DNA of 64,000 nt from Chryseobacterium ureilyticum (GTDB lineage: Bacteria; Bacteroidota; Bacteroidia; Flavobacteriales; Weeksellaceae), in assembly GCF_900156735.1 (NCBI RefSeq), contig NZ_FTOL01000003.1, positions 558,001 through 622,000 of the forward strand, given 5' to 3'. Below, piece after piece: positions 7,673-16,701 of the stretch (position 1 is its first letter; every line of letters starts with the position of its first letter). A model generated the notes under the pieces. It did no database searches. It saw nothing but the letters and a program-made list of their open reading frames with translations, and had not been told where the DNA came from. Made by a program: the position numbers and the translations under genes.

Positions 7673-8947
7673 TTGAAGAAAATCTTTTTTACACTATTTT
7701 ATATTCCTTGTTTCAGTTTCTTTTCAGCTCAGATTTCAGACACTTTGAAAATTGACAGAAAGGAAGCTGAAACAATTTTTCTATCCAAAAATCTGGATCT
7801 TATTGCTCAGAAACTTGAAATCTCTCAGGCAGAAGCAAGAGCTGTACAGGCTAAATACTGGCCTAATCCTACCTTAAGTATCAGTGAAGTAAATCTTTGG
7901 AGAACTTACGATATTGAAGAACAACCTGCACTTATTGGAAATTGGGGGAAGAATACTCAGATCTCTGCGGAAATAGAGCAGGTGATTCAAACGGCAGGAA
8001 AGCGAAGAAAAAATATTGAGCTCCAGAAAATAGAAGTAGAAGGTGAGAAATATGAATTGCAGGAAGTATTACGTGAAATTAAAAAGACGCTGAGAAATAC
8101 GATTACGGAGATCCTATATAATCAGGAACAGCAGAAAATTTATCAGGGACAAATCGCTTCTATCGAAAAATTAACAAAGTCTTACAATAACCAATTAAAC
8201 CTTGGGAATATCAGTAAAGCGGAATATATCCGTCTGAAGGCACAGGAAATTGAGTTTAAGAAAAAGCTTGTTTCGCTAAAGCAGGAAATTGAAGATCAGC
8301 AGGCAGAATTGAAGTCTTTGTTGATGATTCCTTCTAATCATTACCTCGTAATTTCAGATGCTTTTACCATGCCGGAGAAACAGCTTTCCGAAGTTGAATT
8401 AACGCAATGGCTGGATAAAGCAAAAGAAAATCGTCCAGACATTCTCATCTCTAAAAATAAAGAAAAACACGCAGCAAAGAATCTTGAAATTCAAAATGCG
8501 ATGAAAACACCTGATGTAGCGGTTTCAATAGGATATGACCGTGGCGGAAATATTATGAAAGATTTTATTGGATTAGGTCTTTCCGTTGATCTTCCCATTT
8601 TCGATAGAAATAAAGGAAATATTCAGGAGGCGAAACTTGAGATTGAGAAAAGTAAGAATGAAACCCGTAAAAGTATGCTGAAATCTGAGAATGAAATTGT
8701 TTCCATCTTCAGAAATTATATCCGTACTCAGGAAGTTTCTGAAGAAATAGATGATACTTATGAATCCACACTGGATGGATTGTTGGTAAGCCATGAAAAG
8801 AATTTCAGATTAAGAAATATCAGCATGCTGGAATATATGGACTTTCTGGATACCTACATCGGAAATAAGATGATCATTCTGGATACTAAAAAAGAACTTA
8901 ATCAATACTATGAAAACCTGCAATATGTTGTAGGACAAGACTTATAA
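7673..8947 (+). CDS. TolC-family outer membrane efflux protein
   Basis: A 424-residue outer-membrane channel subunit of a tripartite heavy-metal exporter. It begins with TTG; this start is preferred because it gives a full signal peptide (MKKIFFTLFYIPCFSFFSAQ), and there is no in-frame ATG nearby. Long helical repeats rich in Glu, Lys and Gln form the two TolC half-repeats. It is the first of three same-strand genes (outer membrane, adaptor, RND pump) and 62 bases precede the adaptor gene. The outer-membrane subunit is usually first or last in CzcCBA/CusCBA-type operons. The family is clear; the metal is not. Confidence 0.9.
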   Translation: MKKIFFTLFYIPCFSFFSAQISDTLKIDRKEAETIFLSKNLDLIAQKLEISQAEARAVQAKYWPNPTLSISEVNLWRTYDIEEQPALIGNWGKNTQISAEIEQVIQTAGKRRKNIELQKIEVEGEKYELQEVLREIKKTLRNTITEILYNQEQQKIYQGQIASIEKLTKSYNNQLNLGNISKAEYIRLKAQEIEFKKKLVSLKQEIEDQQAELKSLLMIPSNHYLVISDAFTMPEKQLSEVELTQWLDKAKENRPDILISKNKEKHAAKNLEIQNAMKTPDVAVSIGYDRGGNIMKDFIGLGLSVDLPIFDRNKGNIQEAKLEIEKSKNETRKSMLKSENEIVSIFRNYIRTQEVSEEIDDTYESTLDGLLVSHEKNFRLRNISMLEYMDFLDTYIGNKMIILDTKKELNQYYENLQYVVGQDL

Positions 8948-9009
8948 GGCATCATGGTTTTAAAATAAAATTCCTCATTTCCTTATCAAAAACATAAACA
9001 TCTATAATA

Positions 9010-10119
9010 ATGAACACTACCAAATATATTGCAGCAATATACCTGTCTGCCCTAGTTACACTTACAGGCTGTAAAGATCAAAAGCAGAATGCTGAAGCAG
9101 AAAAAAACTATTGTATCAGTAAAGAACTTAAAAAAGATATTAAACTTGCCAAAGCAGAAATGCTTCCCATCGAAGAAAGTATAACGCTTACCGGAGAAGT
9201 GGAAAGTAATTCTGATAAAACAGTTCCGTTCGTAAGTCTTGTGGATGGAGTTGTTACAGATACTTATTTCTCTCTTGGAGATTACGTGAAAAAAGGGCAG
9301 GTGCTGGCAAGTGTAAAAAGTACAGCGGTGAATGAAATGCAGGACGATACCCAGACATTGCAGGCACAGCTTGCAGTTGCGAAAAGAAAGCTTGCGTCCG
9401 TAGAAGCTATGTACAAAGATGATATAGCCTCTCAAAAAGATCTTCAGGAAGCAAAAGCTGAAGTTACCATATTACAATCTAATATTTCCAAGACCCAGAA
9501 AAATATGCAGTTGTATTCCGCGGGAGGAAGTACACTTCAGATTAAAGCACCAGCAGACGGTTATGTGATCACTAAAAATATTTCTAAGGGAATGCCCGTG
9601 ACTGCTGGCGGAGATCAGCTTTTTACTATTTCCAATTTGGATAAAGTCTGGGTGATGGCAAATGTATATGCTACCAATATGAGACATGTTTATGTAGATC
9701 AGCCGGTTGTTGTAAAGACTTTGGCTTATCCTGATGACAGCTTTTCAGGAAAGATCAATAATATTTCGCAGGTTTTTAATGAAAATGAAAGAGTATTAAA
9801 GGCGAAAATCATTATGGATAATAATGGGATGAAGCTAAGACCGGGAATGTCAGCAGATGTTGTTTTACCAGTTAACTCCCAGAATAAAAGTGCGCTGGCT
9901 ATTCCAGCGAAGGCTTTAATCTTTGATAATAACCAAAGCTATGTAGTGGTGTATAAAAAAGATTGTGAACTGGAGATCAGACCAGTGACGGAAATAGCTT
10001 CCAACAACCAATACATCTATGTGGAGGGTAACTTAAACCAAGGTGAAAATGTCATTGCATCCAATGGATTACTGATCTACGAAAACCTGAAAACACAATT
10101 AAATAATTCCAAGAAGTAA
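9010..10119 (+). CDS. Periplasmic adaptor (membrane fusion protein) of metal RND efflux
   Basis: A 369-residue lipoprotein: the signal peptide ends in LTGC with Cys21 as the lipidated residue. It shows the lipoyl/barrel-sandwich halves (VSLVDGVVTDTYFSLGDYVKKGQVL and IKAPADGYVITKNISKGMPV), an alpha-hairpin between them, and the beta-barrel segment (VWVMANVYATNMRHV). It links the inner-membrane pump to the TolC channel and belongs to the CusB/CzcB group. A Cys near residue 34 (NYCISKEL) might contribute to metal binding, but this is speculative. Its stop TAA shares one base with the ATG of the pump gene, a sign of translational coupling. Confidence 0.92.
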   Translation: MNTTKYIAAIYLSALVTLTGCKDQKQNAEAEKNYCISKELKKDIKLAKAEMLPIEESITLTGEVESNSDKTVPFVSLVDGVVTDTYFSLGDYVKKGQVLASVKSTAVNEMQDDTQTLQAQLAVAKRKLASVEAMYKDDIASQKDLQEAKAEVTILQSNISKTQKNMQLYSAGGSTLQIKAPADGYVITKNISKGMPVTAGGDQLFTISNLDKVWVMANVYATNMRHVYVDQPVVVKTLAYPDDSFSGKINNISQVFNENERVLKAKIIMDNNGMKLRPGMSADVVLPVNSQNKSALAIPAKALIFDNNQSYVVVYKKDCELEIRPVTEIASNNQYIYVEGNLNQGENVIASNGLLIYENLKTQLNNSKK

Positions 10120-13100
10120 TGCGAAAATTTGTACAGAATATAGTTTCCTTTTCTTTAAAAAACTCATTGATCGTTCTTCTGGGGACTTTCCTTTTGTTGA
10201 TTGGAGGAATCTATTCCTATATACATACACCTATTGAGGCATTCCCGGATGTTACCAATACAAGAGTAAGAGTAATCACCCAATGGCCCGGAAGAAGTGC
10301 CGAAGAAATAGAGAAATTTGTTACCCTTCCGATTTCCAAAGAAATGAATGCCATTCCCAATAAAACATCGGTGCGTTCCATTTCTTTATTTGGATTGTCG
10401 GTGGTTACCGTGATTTTTGATGATCATGTCAATGACTTTTATGCGCAGCAATATGCCTCCAATAAACTCGGGAATGTAGATTTACCCAACGGTGCGGAAT
10501 ATAGTATTGAGCCTCCATCAGGAGCAACCGGAGAAATTTACAGATACATTATTAAAAGTAAACTTCCCATTAAAGAAGTTACGGCTATTCAGGATTGGGT
10601 GGTTGAAAGAGAATTGCTTGCCGTTCCCGGAGTTGCTGATGTTGTGAGCTTTGGGGGAGAAGAAAAAACATATGAAATAAAAATTAATCCTACGGAATTA
10701 CACAATTATGACCTTTCCCCCCTGGATGTGTATGAAGCGGTTTCGAGGAGTAATATTAATGTAGGAGGAGATGTTGTTGCAAAAGGAGATCAGGCTTATG
10801 TAGTGCGGGGGATTGGTCTTTTAGAGAAAAAAGAGGATATTGAAAACATTCAGATTGAAGTAAAAGGTTCTACCCCTATTTTGGTAAAACATGTTGCTGA
10901 AGTAAAAATTTCTGCAAAACCAAGATTAGGGCAGGTAGGTTATAATAAAGAAAATGATGTTGTAGAAGGAATTGTGATCATGCTTCGTGGCGAAAATCCA
11001 AGCGAAGTTATTGCAAGACTTAAAGACAGAATTGAAGAGCTGAATGGAGGAGAACTACCTGGCGATGTTCAGATTGTTCCGATCATTGATCGTACTGAGC
11101 TGGTGAATACAACTGTAAACACAGTTTCCAAAAACCTGATCGAAGGAGTTATTTTGGTTTCCATCATTGTATTTATATTCCTGTACAATTGGAGAACTAC
11201 TTTTATTGTGGCTTCAGTAATTCCGTTGGCATTCCTTTTTGCTATTATTATGCTGAAAATTCAGGGACTACCGGCTAACCTTATTTCTATGGGAGCGCTT
11301 GACTTCGGTTTGTTGCTGGAAGGTACGCTCGTTATTGTAGAACATGTATTTGTCGCCCTCGAACTTAAAGCCAAGAAAATAGGACTCAGAAGGTTTAATA
11401 AAATTTCCAAGCTTGGAATCATTAAGAAGAGCGCCGGAAGTGTAGCAAGCTATATTTTCTTTGCCTTATTAATTCTGATTGTTGCATTGTTACCAATCTT
11501 CTCATTCCAGAAAGTGGAAGGTAAAATGTTCTCACCATTGGCATTTACATTAGGATATGCTTTGCTAGGTTCGTTGATTTTGAGTTTAACATATGTTCCG
11601 GCAATGTGTAAGCTTTTATTGACTAAAAATATTGAGGAGAAAGAGAACTTTATTTCGAGATTCTTCAGAGTGAATATCTATAGAATTTATGAATTCAGTA
11701 TTCGTTATAAAAAAGGCTTTTTGATTGGTTTTCTCACCCTATTAGCAATTTGCGGATGGAGATTTTCAAACTATGGATCAGAATTCTTACCTAAGCTTAA
11801 TGAAGGGGCAATCTATGTGCGTGCAACACTTCCGAATAGCGTAAACCTTGACGAATCCGTACGTCTTACCAAAGAAATGAAGGAGATTTTAATGAAGTAT
11901 GATGAAGTGAAATTCGTAATGACCCAAACCGGACGTCCCAATGATGGAACAGACCCTACGGGATTCTTTAATATTGAATTTAATATCCAGTTGAAACCTG
12001 AAAAAGAATGGAAGAAAAAGATCTCCAAAGAAGAACTTCTTGAGGAAATGAGAACTTCCCTTGAAAAATATCCGGGAATCAACTTTGGTTTCAGCCAGCC
12101 GATTCAGGATAATGTGGAAGAATATGTGGCAGGAGTAAAAGCTCCATTGGTAATTAAAATTTTCGGAAACGATTTATTTGAACTCGAAAATTATGCGAAT
12201 CAGGTAGCGAACTCCATCAGAACTGTTCCGGGAATTTCAGATGTCAATGTCTTTAAAAATATCGGACTTCCTGAATTGAGAATACAGCTTCACGATTCAA
12301 AAATGGCAAAATACGGAGTTTCCACAGCAGATGCACAGGCGGTTATTGAAATGACGATTGGGGGACAGGCAGCGACCAAGTTTTACGAACAGGAAAGAAT
12401 GTTTGATGTCATGCTGAGATTTGAAAAAGATTATCGTGATACCCCTGAAAAAATGGGTAATATTCTGATTCCGACTCAGGATAATAAAAAAGTGCCATTG
12501 AAGGAAATTGCAACCATTGATTATCATACCGGACCATCTTTTATTTACCGTGAAGGGAACAGCCGATACATTGGAGTAGGATTTAATATTGAAGGGCGAG
12601 ATCTGGGAAGTGCTATTAAAGAAGCAAAAGAAAAAGTAGATAAAGATGTGAAACTTCCAAAAAACCATAAAATGACGTGGGCAGGAGAGTTTGAAAGCAA
12701 AGAAAGAGCGGCAAAACAATTGGCAATGGTAGTTCCAATATCGCTTGTATTGATTCTAATGTTGTTGTATTTCAATTTCGGGAATGTAAAAGATACTTTG
12801 ATCTCTTCCATTACATTGGCATTTGCATTCATCGGAGGATTCTTATCACTATGGTTTACGGGAACTATTTTCGGAATCTCTGCAGGAATTGGTTTTATTA
12901 TCCTTTTCGGGGTAGCTACCATTGACGGTATCGTCCTGATTGGAGTGATGAAAGAAAACCTTCAGAACAGAATGTCTCTTAAAGAAGCGATCTCTGAAGG
13001 AGTGAAAAGCAGAATACGTCCGGTGGTAATGATTGCCTTGATGGGTTCCATGGGACTTCTTCCGGCAGCAATGTCCAACGGAATGGGTTCTGAAATCCAA

Positions 13101-13217
13101 AAACCTTTAGCAATCATGATCGTAGGAGGATTGATTATCTGTATGCTGTTATCATTTACAGTATTACCGATTGTATTTTACTATGCTTATCGAAAAAAGC
13201 ATAAAGAAGCAATATAG
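10119..13217 (+). CDS. CzcA/CusA-family heavy-metal RND pump
   Basis: A 1032-residue inner-membrane proton-driven exporter with 12 membrane segments and two large periplasmic loops, normal length for the HME-RND group. TM4 carries the charged proton-relay motif in the form D395-F-G...E401-G...E408, where the family usually has D-x6-D-x6-E; the middle acid is Glu instead of Asp. The porter domain has GRPNDGTDPTGFFNIEF, more like the Czc/Cnr divalent-cation type than the copper/silver type, but the substrate is not settled. It is the last gene of the operon and ends at a strong terminator. Confidence 0.93.
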   Translation: MRKFVQNIVSFSLKNSLIVLLGTFLLLIGGIYSYIHTPIEAFPDVTNTRVRVITQWPGRSAEEIEKFVTLPISKEMNAIPNKTSVRSISLFGLSVVTVIFDDHVNDFYAQQYASNKLGNVDLPNGAEYSIEPPSGATGEIYRYIIKSKLPIKEVTAIQDWVVERELLAVPGVADVVSFGGEEKTYEIKINPTELHNYDLSPLDVYEAVSRSNINVGGDVVAKGDQAYVVRGIGLLEKKEDIENIQIEVKGSTPILVKHVAEVKISAKPRLGQVGYNKENDVVEGIVIMLRGENPSEVIARLKDRIEELNGGELPGDVQIVPIIDRTELVNTTVNTVSKNLIEGVILVSIIVFIFLYNWRTTFIVASVIPLAFLFAIIMLKIQGLPANLISMGALDFGLLLEGTLVIVEHVFVALELKAKKIGLRRFNKISKLGIIKKSAGSVASYIFFALLILIVALLPIFSFQKVEGKMFSPLAFTLGYALLGSLILSLTYVPAMCKLLLTKNIEEKENFISRFFRVNIYRIYEFSIRYKKGFLIGFLTLLAICGWRFSNYGSEFLPKLNEGAIYVRATLPNSVNLDESVRLTKEMKEILMKYDEVKFVMTQTGRPNDGTDPTGFFNIEFNIQLKPEKEWKKKISKEELLEEMRTSLEKYPGINFGFSQPIQDNVEEYVAGVKAPLVIKIFGNDLFELENYANQVANSIRTVPGISDVNVFKNIGLPELRIQLHDSKMAKYGVSTADAQAVIEMTIGGQAATKFYEQERMFDVMLRFEKDYRDTPEKMGNILIPTQDNKKVPLKEIATIDYHTGPSFIYREGNSRYIGVGFNIEGRDLGSAIKEAKEKVDKDVKLPKNHKMTWAGEFESKERAAKQLAMVVPISLVLILMLLYFNFGNVKDTLISSITLAFAFIGGFLSLWFTGTIFGISAGIGFIILFGVATIDGIVLIGVMKENLQNRMSLKEAISEGVKSRIRPVVMIALMGSMGLLPAAMSNGMGSEIQKPLAIMIVGGLIICMLLSFTVLPIVFYYAYRKKHKEAI

Positions 13218-13241
13218 TTTCTTTTTATTTGTTCATTATTT

Positions 13242-13280
13242 GGTCGGGATCCGTGAGGAAGATCCCGACCTTTTGTTTTT
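13242..13280 (+). terminator. Terminator of the efflux operon
   Basis: GGTCGGGATC (13242-13251) pairs perfectly with GATCCCGACC (13261-13270), followed by TTTTGTTTTT. It separates the operon from the convergent DUF5995 gene. Confidence 0.9.
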
Positions 13281-13283
13281 AGA

Positions 13284-14039
13284 TTAAATAGACTTTGTAG
13301 ATTCCAGAATCTCAATATTTTTTACAACATCATTACTTTCACATTTCTTAAGTTCTTTGAGAAGGGGAGGAGTAAGGATTTTCGGATTTAAAATCTGTGT
13401 GGCTACTTTAGCAGCTGCATAATCTACAATATTGATGACGGATTCTCTCAGGAAATTAGGAGTGTTTGATGCAATGACCGCTGTAGCCCATGAAGTGTCT
13501 CTTGCTTTTGAGATGGCAAAATCCAATACTGCATTATCCTTTCCATCAGAAAGCTGATCTATGAGTTGTACAGGATAGCATATCTTATTCAAAGAATCCT
13601 GAACCTTCTGATTAATGGAAGCAATGACATTATTAATATTCTCAAAATCCTTTTTCAAAGGATTGATCTTTCGGTAGGGCATAATGGTTGCTGCCGAGAT
13701 TCCGAGATCCAGATTGATGTGAGCATTCATCCCCAGGAAAATATGTTGTAATATCAGGAGGTCCTTATTTTTGGTGGCTTCAAAAGCGATATACCATGAA
13801 TGGGTACATTTCTTTCCTTTGCTGTAGTTTTCCCATGCTTCGAGATATCTTTGGGCAAAAGCAATATCCAGTAGAACCATTCTTGGATTATCTTCAAACT
13901 TTTTCTGTTGAATTCCTTTTAAAACCTGAGCGGTCATAATTCTGTAGGTACAGGCAAAATATCCGGCAGGACTTTTATTTTCCTTGCACCAGATGATAAT
14001 TTCATCAAGTTTTTTCAGGACTTCTTCAATGGTTTTCAT
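13284..14039 (-). CDS. DUF5995 family protein
   Basis: A 251-residue soluble, mostly helical protein without a signal peptide. The family signature NAHINLDLG is at 105-113, with H107, N109 and D111 as likely conserved polar residues. No reaction is established for the family as far as I know; the His/Asp pattern in a helical fold could bind metal, which is only a guess. It is convergent with the efflux operon, and a hairpin/T-run terminator at 14066-14092 separates it from the peptide gene upstream. Confidence 0.75.
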   Translation of the reverse strand: MKTIEEVLKKLDEIIIWCKENKSPAGYFACTYRIMTAQVLKGIQQKKFEDNPRMVLLDIAFAQRYLEAWENYSKGKKCTHSWYIAFEATKNKDLLILQHIFLGMNAHINLDLGISAATIMPYRKINPLKKDFENINNVIASINQKVQDSLNKICYPVQLIDQLSDGKDNAVLDFAISKARDTSWATAVIASNTPNFLRESVINIVDYAAAKVATQILNPKILTPPLLKELKKCESNDVVKNIEILESTKSI

Positions 14040-14065
14040 GGTGAATTTTCTTTATTTAAAGATAA

Positions 14066-14092
14066 TAAAAAAGTGAGCCGGAAAGCTCACCT
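14066..14092 (-). terminator. Terminator after the 78-residue peptide gene
   Basis: On the minus strand GGTGAGC pairs with GCTCAC (stem 14073-14078 with 14085-14090), followed by six T. It isolates the peptide gene from DUF5995. Confidence 0.7.
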
Positions 14093-14110
14093 TGTATGTT
14101 GTTTATCGTG

Positions 14111-14347
14111 TTATGGGGTAATTATTATTGGATCTGGAAAAGGTTCAAGAATCAATGGTTTGCACATTGCAGCTGGTACACATTGGTTTCCCATGCATAT
14201 AAAATTTGTCATTGTGGTAGAACCGTCAGGACATCTGATCATAGCTTCACCAGGGCATCCTCCAGGACATGGTGCGGGATATAAATATCCACCAAATACT
14301 TCTTTCAGATCTGTTCTCGAAAGCGGAGATAAATTCAATTTTTTCAT
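14111..14347 (-). CDS. Double-glycine leader peptide with six-Cys core
   Basis: A 78-residue precursor. The leader (1-20) has the pattern LSRTDLKEVFGG, typical of peptides cut after GG by a C39 peptidase ABC exporter. The core of about 58 residues has six cysteines (two in a PCPGGCPG segment) and many prolines. It has its own terminator, and it lies head-to-head with a second peptide of the same design (14610-14783). No peptidase, transporter or modification enzyme is in the window, so export machinery must be elsewhere. Bacteriocin-like or signalling roles are possible; neither is shown by the sequence. Confidence 0.7.
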   Translation of the reverse strand: MKKLNLSPLSRTDLKEVFGGYLYPAPCPGGCPGEAMIRCPDGSTTMTNFICMGNQCVPAAMCKPLILEPFPDPIIITP

Positions 14348-14609
14348 GTGATTAATTTTTAATATTAGTTTGGTTTTGTAATAGTCTTATAATGAATAAA
14401 CTATATTATTTTTTGATCATGTTAAATTAATAAAAATAAATCATTAAATAAAGAAATACTTAAGTGTTATTTTGTTTTTTATTTAATATAATTATTTGAA
14501 ATATAGTATTTTGATAATTATATTGTATATTTAATTCAGTTTAGAGAGAAATAAAATAAGAGGTATCCGAAAATCTTAAAGAGTAGGAATGACTATAATT
14601 AAAACAACC

Positions 14610-14783
14610 ATGAAAAACGTAAAAGCTTTAAACAGAAAAGAGTTAAAGTCTATCAATGGTGGTGAGTACACCAACTGTGAAGTTCCATTAGAATATGGAG
14701 TTTGCAAACCTGGATATACTTTCTGCAGCAACCCATATTGCTGTGTACAGCCAAGAAGACCTTATATGTGTATTGATTATTAA
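14610..14783 (+). CDS. Double-glycine leader peptide with six-Cys core
   Basis: I choose the ATG at 14610 (57 residues) because the leader then is MKNVKALNRKELKSINGG, 18 residues ending in GG; an ATG 21 bases upstream would give an unusual extension. The core of 39 residues has six cysteines, including a CC pair, and several Tyr and Pro. The leader matches that of the opposing gene at 14111-14347 (L-x-R-x-x-L-K-x-[VI]-x-G-G), but the cores are not alike. Its product should be cleaved after GG and exported, perhaps with three disulfides. Function unknown. Confidence 0.7.
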   Translation: MKNVKALNRKELKSINGGEYTNCEVPLEYGVCKPGYTFCSNPYCCVQPRRPYMCIDY

Positions 14784-14792
14784 AAAGAGAAA

Positions 14793-14818
14793 AGAGGCTT
14801 TCACCATTGAAAGCCTCT
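14793..14818. terminator. Hairpin between convergent genes
   Basis: AGAGGCTTTC (14793-14802) pairs perfectly with GAAAGCCTCT (14809-14818). The T-rich flank is better on the minus strand, so it probably terminates both the peptide gene and the YciI-like gene. Confidence 0.7.
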
Positions 14819-14838
14819 TGTTATTATTGAATGAAATA

Positions 14839-15309
14839 TTAAGGGTTCTCCTGTGTTACTTCATCATGATGTTTAAGATATAAAGGTAATGCCGCTGAAC
14901 CATACCATGGGAAGATTTCATAACTAAAAACTCCAGCCTGAACAGCAGGGTCCGTTTTTACCCATTGTTCCGCTTCTTCCTTAGATTTTGTATTGAAAAT
15001 AAACATTCCACGGTAGTTTTCCTTATTCTTTTCCAGAAAAGGTCCTGCTACAATAATTTTACCTTCATCAGCTAGTTTACCAATGTTGGTCATATGTCCT
15101 TTCATCAAGATTCCCATTTGAGCTTTGTCTTCAATTTTTGCGGAACCGGTAGTTAGCATTACAATGGTGTACGCTTTCATTCCATATTGATCTGCGCCAA
15201 GAGAAGTCGCTAACTCTTGATTAAACTTTGGTTTTTGGGTTTTCTTTTCCTGAGCAAAGGAGAATACTGATATAAAGAGAGATATAGTTAGTAATATTCT
15301 TGATTTCAT
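14839..15309 (-). CDS. Secreted YciI-like protein
   Basis: A 156-residue protein with an N-terminal signal peptide (MKSRILLTISLFISVFSFAQ), so it is periplasmic or secreted. The rest carries a YciI/YCII-type ferredoxin-like fold: MLTTGS, HMTNIGKLADEGKIIVAGPF, and the typical RGMFIFNTKSKEEAEQWVKTDPAVQAGVF. The H...D pair of YciI enzymes is partly conserved (H in GHMTNI, D in TDPAV). YciI-like proteins are small enzymes or dimeric binding domains; an exported version is less common. It is monocistronic by its neighbours. Fold confident, role not. Confidence 0.75.
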   Translation of the reverse strand: MKSRILLTISLFISVFSFAQEKKTQKPKFNQELATSLGADQYGMKAYTIVMLTTGSAKIEDKAQMGILMKGHMTNIGKLADEGKIIVAGPFLEKNKENYRGMFIFNTKSKEEAEQWVKTDPAVQAGVFSYEIFPWYGSAALPLYLKHHDEVTQENP

Positions 15310-15372
15310 CTTGTTTTATTTTGATAAATATAACAAAACCTTATTGAATTTTGAAAACTAAATTATGACACA

Positions 15373-15399
15373 AAAAAAAACCTCGATGGTTACGAGGTT
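15373..15399 (-). terminator. Terminator of pncB
   Basis: AACCTCG (15379-15385) pairs with CGAGGTT (15393-15399); a run of nine A on the plus strand gives a T run after the hairpin on the minus strand. Confidence 0.85.
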
Positions 15400-15426
15400 A
15401 TATTTAATAGTCTTAATGAGGTTACA

Positions 15427-16605
15427 TTAATTTTTTATTCTTAAAAATTCTTTGGCAAGCTCGATCATTTTAGGATCACCCGTATATTTACCATGCTCAT
15501 CAGAAAGTTTTACCGTAGGAATCCATTCTTTATTAGGAGCCTGTACACCGATAAGTTTCATGACAATATTCATTGGTTTTAATCCTACATCATTCGTAAG
15601 GTTGGTTCCTATTCCGAAAGAAATACCTATTTTTCCTCTGCAGTAATTTGTAATTTCCTCTACTTTTTCAAGATTTAAAGCATCTGAGAAAATAATATAC
15701 TTAAACATTGGATTAATGCCATTTTTCTGATAATGAGCAATTGTTTTATCTGCAAACTCTAAAGCATCACCACTGTCATGACGTACACCATCAAAAAGTT
15801 TCGCGAATTTTTTATCAAACTGCTGGAAGAATACATCTGTAGTATAAGTATCAGAAAGAGCTACTCCAAGATCTCCTCTGTATACATCTACCCAATGCTC
15901 AAGGGCTAATTCATTTGCCATTTTGAAGCCATATTCCGCAGCGTGGAACATAAACCATTCATGAGCATGCGTTCCGATTGGTTTTACACCATACTTCATC
16001 GCAAAATGTACATTGGAACTTCCGATAAAAGTAGATTCTTTTTTCTGAGTTAAAGCTTCCATAACAAGGTTTTGCACCTTATAAGAATGTCTTCTTCTTG
16101 TCCCGAATTCGGCAAAAGTAACTCCTAATCTTGCCAGTGAATCTGCCTTTTCAATCGTTTTACTCATCACCACTTCATTAGAATCTCTTTCCATGTGATT
16201 CATCTCGTAATGAAGCTCGCTGATCAAAGCTAATAAAGGTACTTCCCAAAGAATAGTTCTGTACCAAAGTCCTTCAACGATCACGGAAAGATCTCCTCCC
16301 TCCTGGTGAATTTTTACTTCAGATGGATCATAATGATAGCCTTCAAGGAAATCAAGGTACGGAAGATCAATATAAGGACAGGTTCTTGCCATGAATTTCT
16401 TTTCATCCTTGGTAAGCTTCAGTTCAGCCATTTTGTTCACAGCTTCTCTTAAAGCTGCAGCAAAGCCTTCCGGAAAGTGATGTTTCCCTCTATTGATAAA
16501 TTCATATTTTACAATAGAGCTAGGGAATAGTTTTACCACTGCATTCTGCATGGTTATTTTATAGAAATCGTTATCTAAAATAGAGTTTAGTCTTACGTCG
16601 TTCAT
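15427..16605 (-). CDS. pncB: Nicotinate phosphoribosyltransferase
   Basis: A 392-residue cytoplasmic enzyme that converts nicotinate and PRPP (with ATP) to nicotinate mononucleotide in NAD salvage. Family motifs are clear: DFYKITMQNAV near the N-terminus, EFGTRRRHSY, GTHAHEWFMFHAAEYGF (the His of GTHAHE region is the phosphorylated/ active-site area), GDLGVALSDTYTTD, VRHDSGD and GIGTNLTND. Length is that of the bacterial PncB type. It is flanked by terminators on both sides and so is monocistronic. Confidence 0.95.
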   Translation of the reverse strand: MNDVRLNSILDNDFYKITMQNAVVKLFPSSIVKYEFINRGKHHFPEGFAAALREAVNKMAELKLTKDEKKFMARTCPYIDLPYLDFLEGYHYDPSEVKIHQEGGDLSVIVEGLWYRTILWEVPLLALISELHYEMNHMERDSNEVVMSKTIEKADSLARLGVTFAEFGTRRRHSYKVQNLVMEALTQKKESTFIGSSNVHFAMKYGVKPIGTHAHEWFMFHAAEYGFKMANELALEHWVDVYRGDLGVALSDTYTTDVFFQQFDKKFAKLFDGVRHDSGDALEFADKTIAHYQKNGINPMFKYIIFSDALNLEKVEEITNYCRGKIGISFGIGTNLTNDVGLKPMNIVMKLIGVQAPNKEWIPTVKLSDEHGKYTGDPKMIELAKEFLRIKN

Positions 16606-16644
16606 AATATGTGTAATTTTAACGCAAATATAAAAAATTAAAAT

Positions 16645-16676
16645 AAAAATCGCCTAAATGTAAGGCGATTTTTTTG
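16645..16676 (-). terminator. Terminator of dps
   Basis: AAATCGCC pairs with GGCGATTT around TAAATGTAA-type loop, with A and T runs on both sides. It lies between dps and pncB on the minus strand and could act in either direction. Confidence 0.75.
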
Positions 16677-16701
16677 AAATATTTTGATGATCTTCATTAG
16701 C

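Noticed and set aside
12297..13100. Several minus-strand frames within the RND pump gene
   Set aside because: Overlapping shadows with no domain or start signal.
14073..14351. Plus-strand frame of 92 codons opposite the first double-glycine peptide
   Set aside because: Antisense to a better supported gene with leader and terminator; no start context or family.
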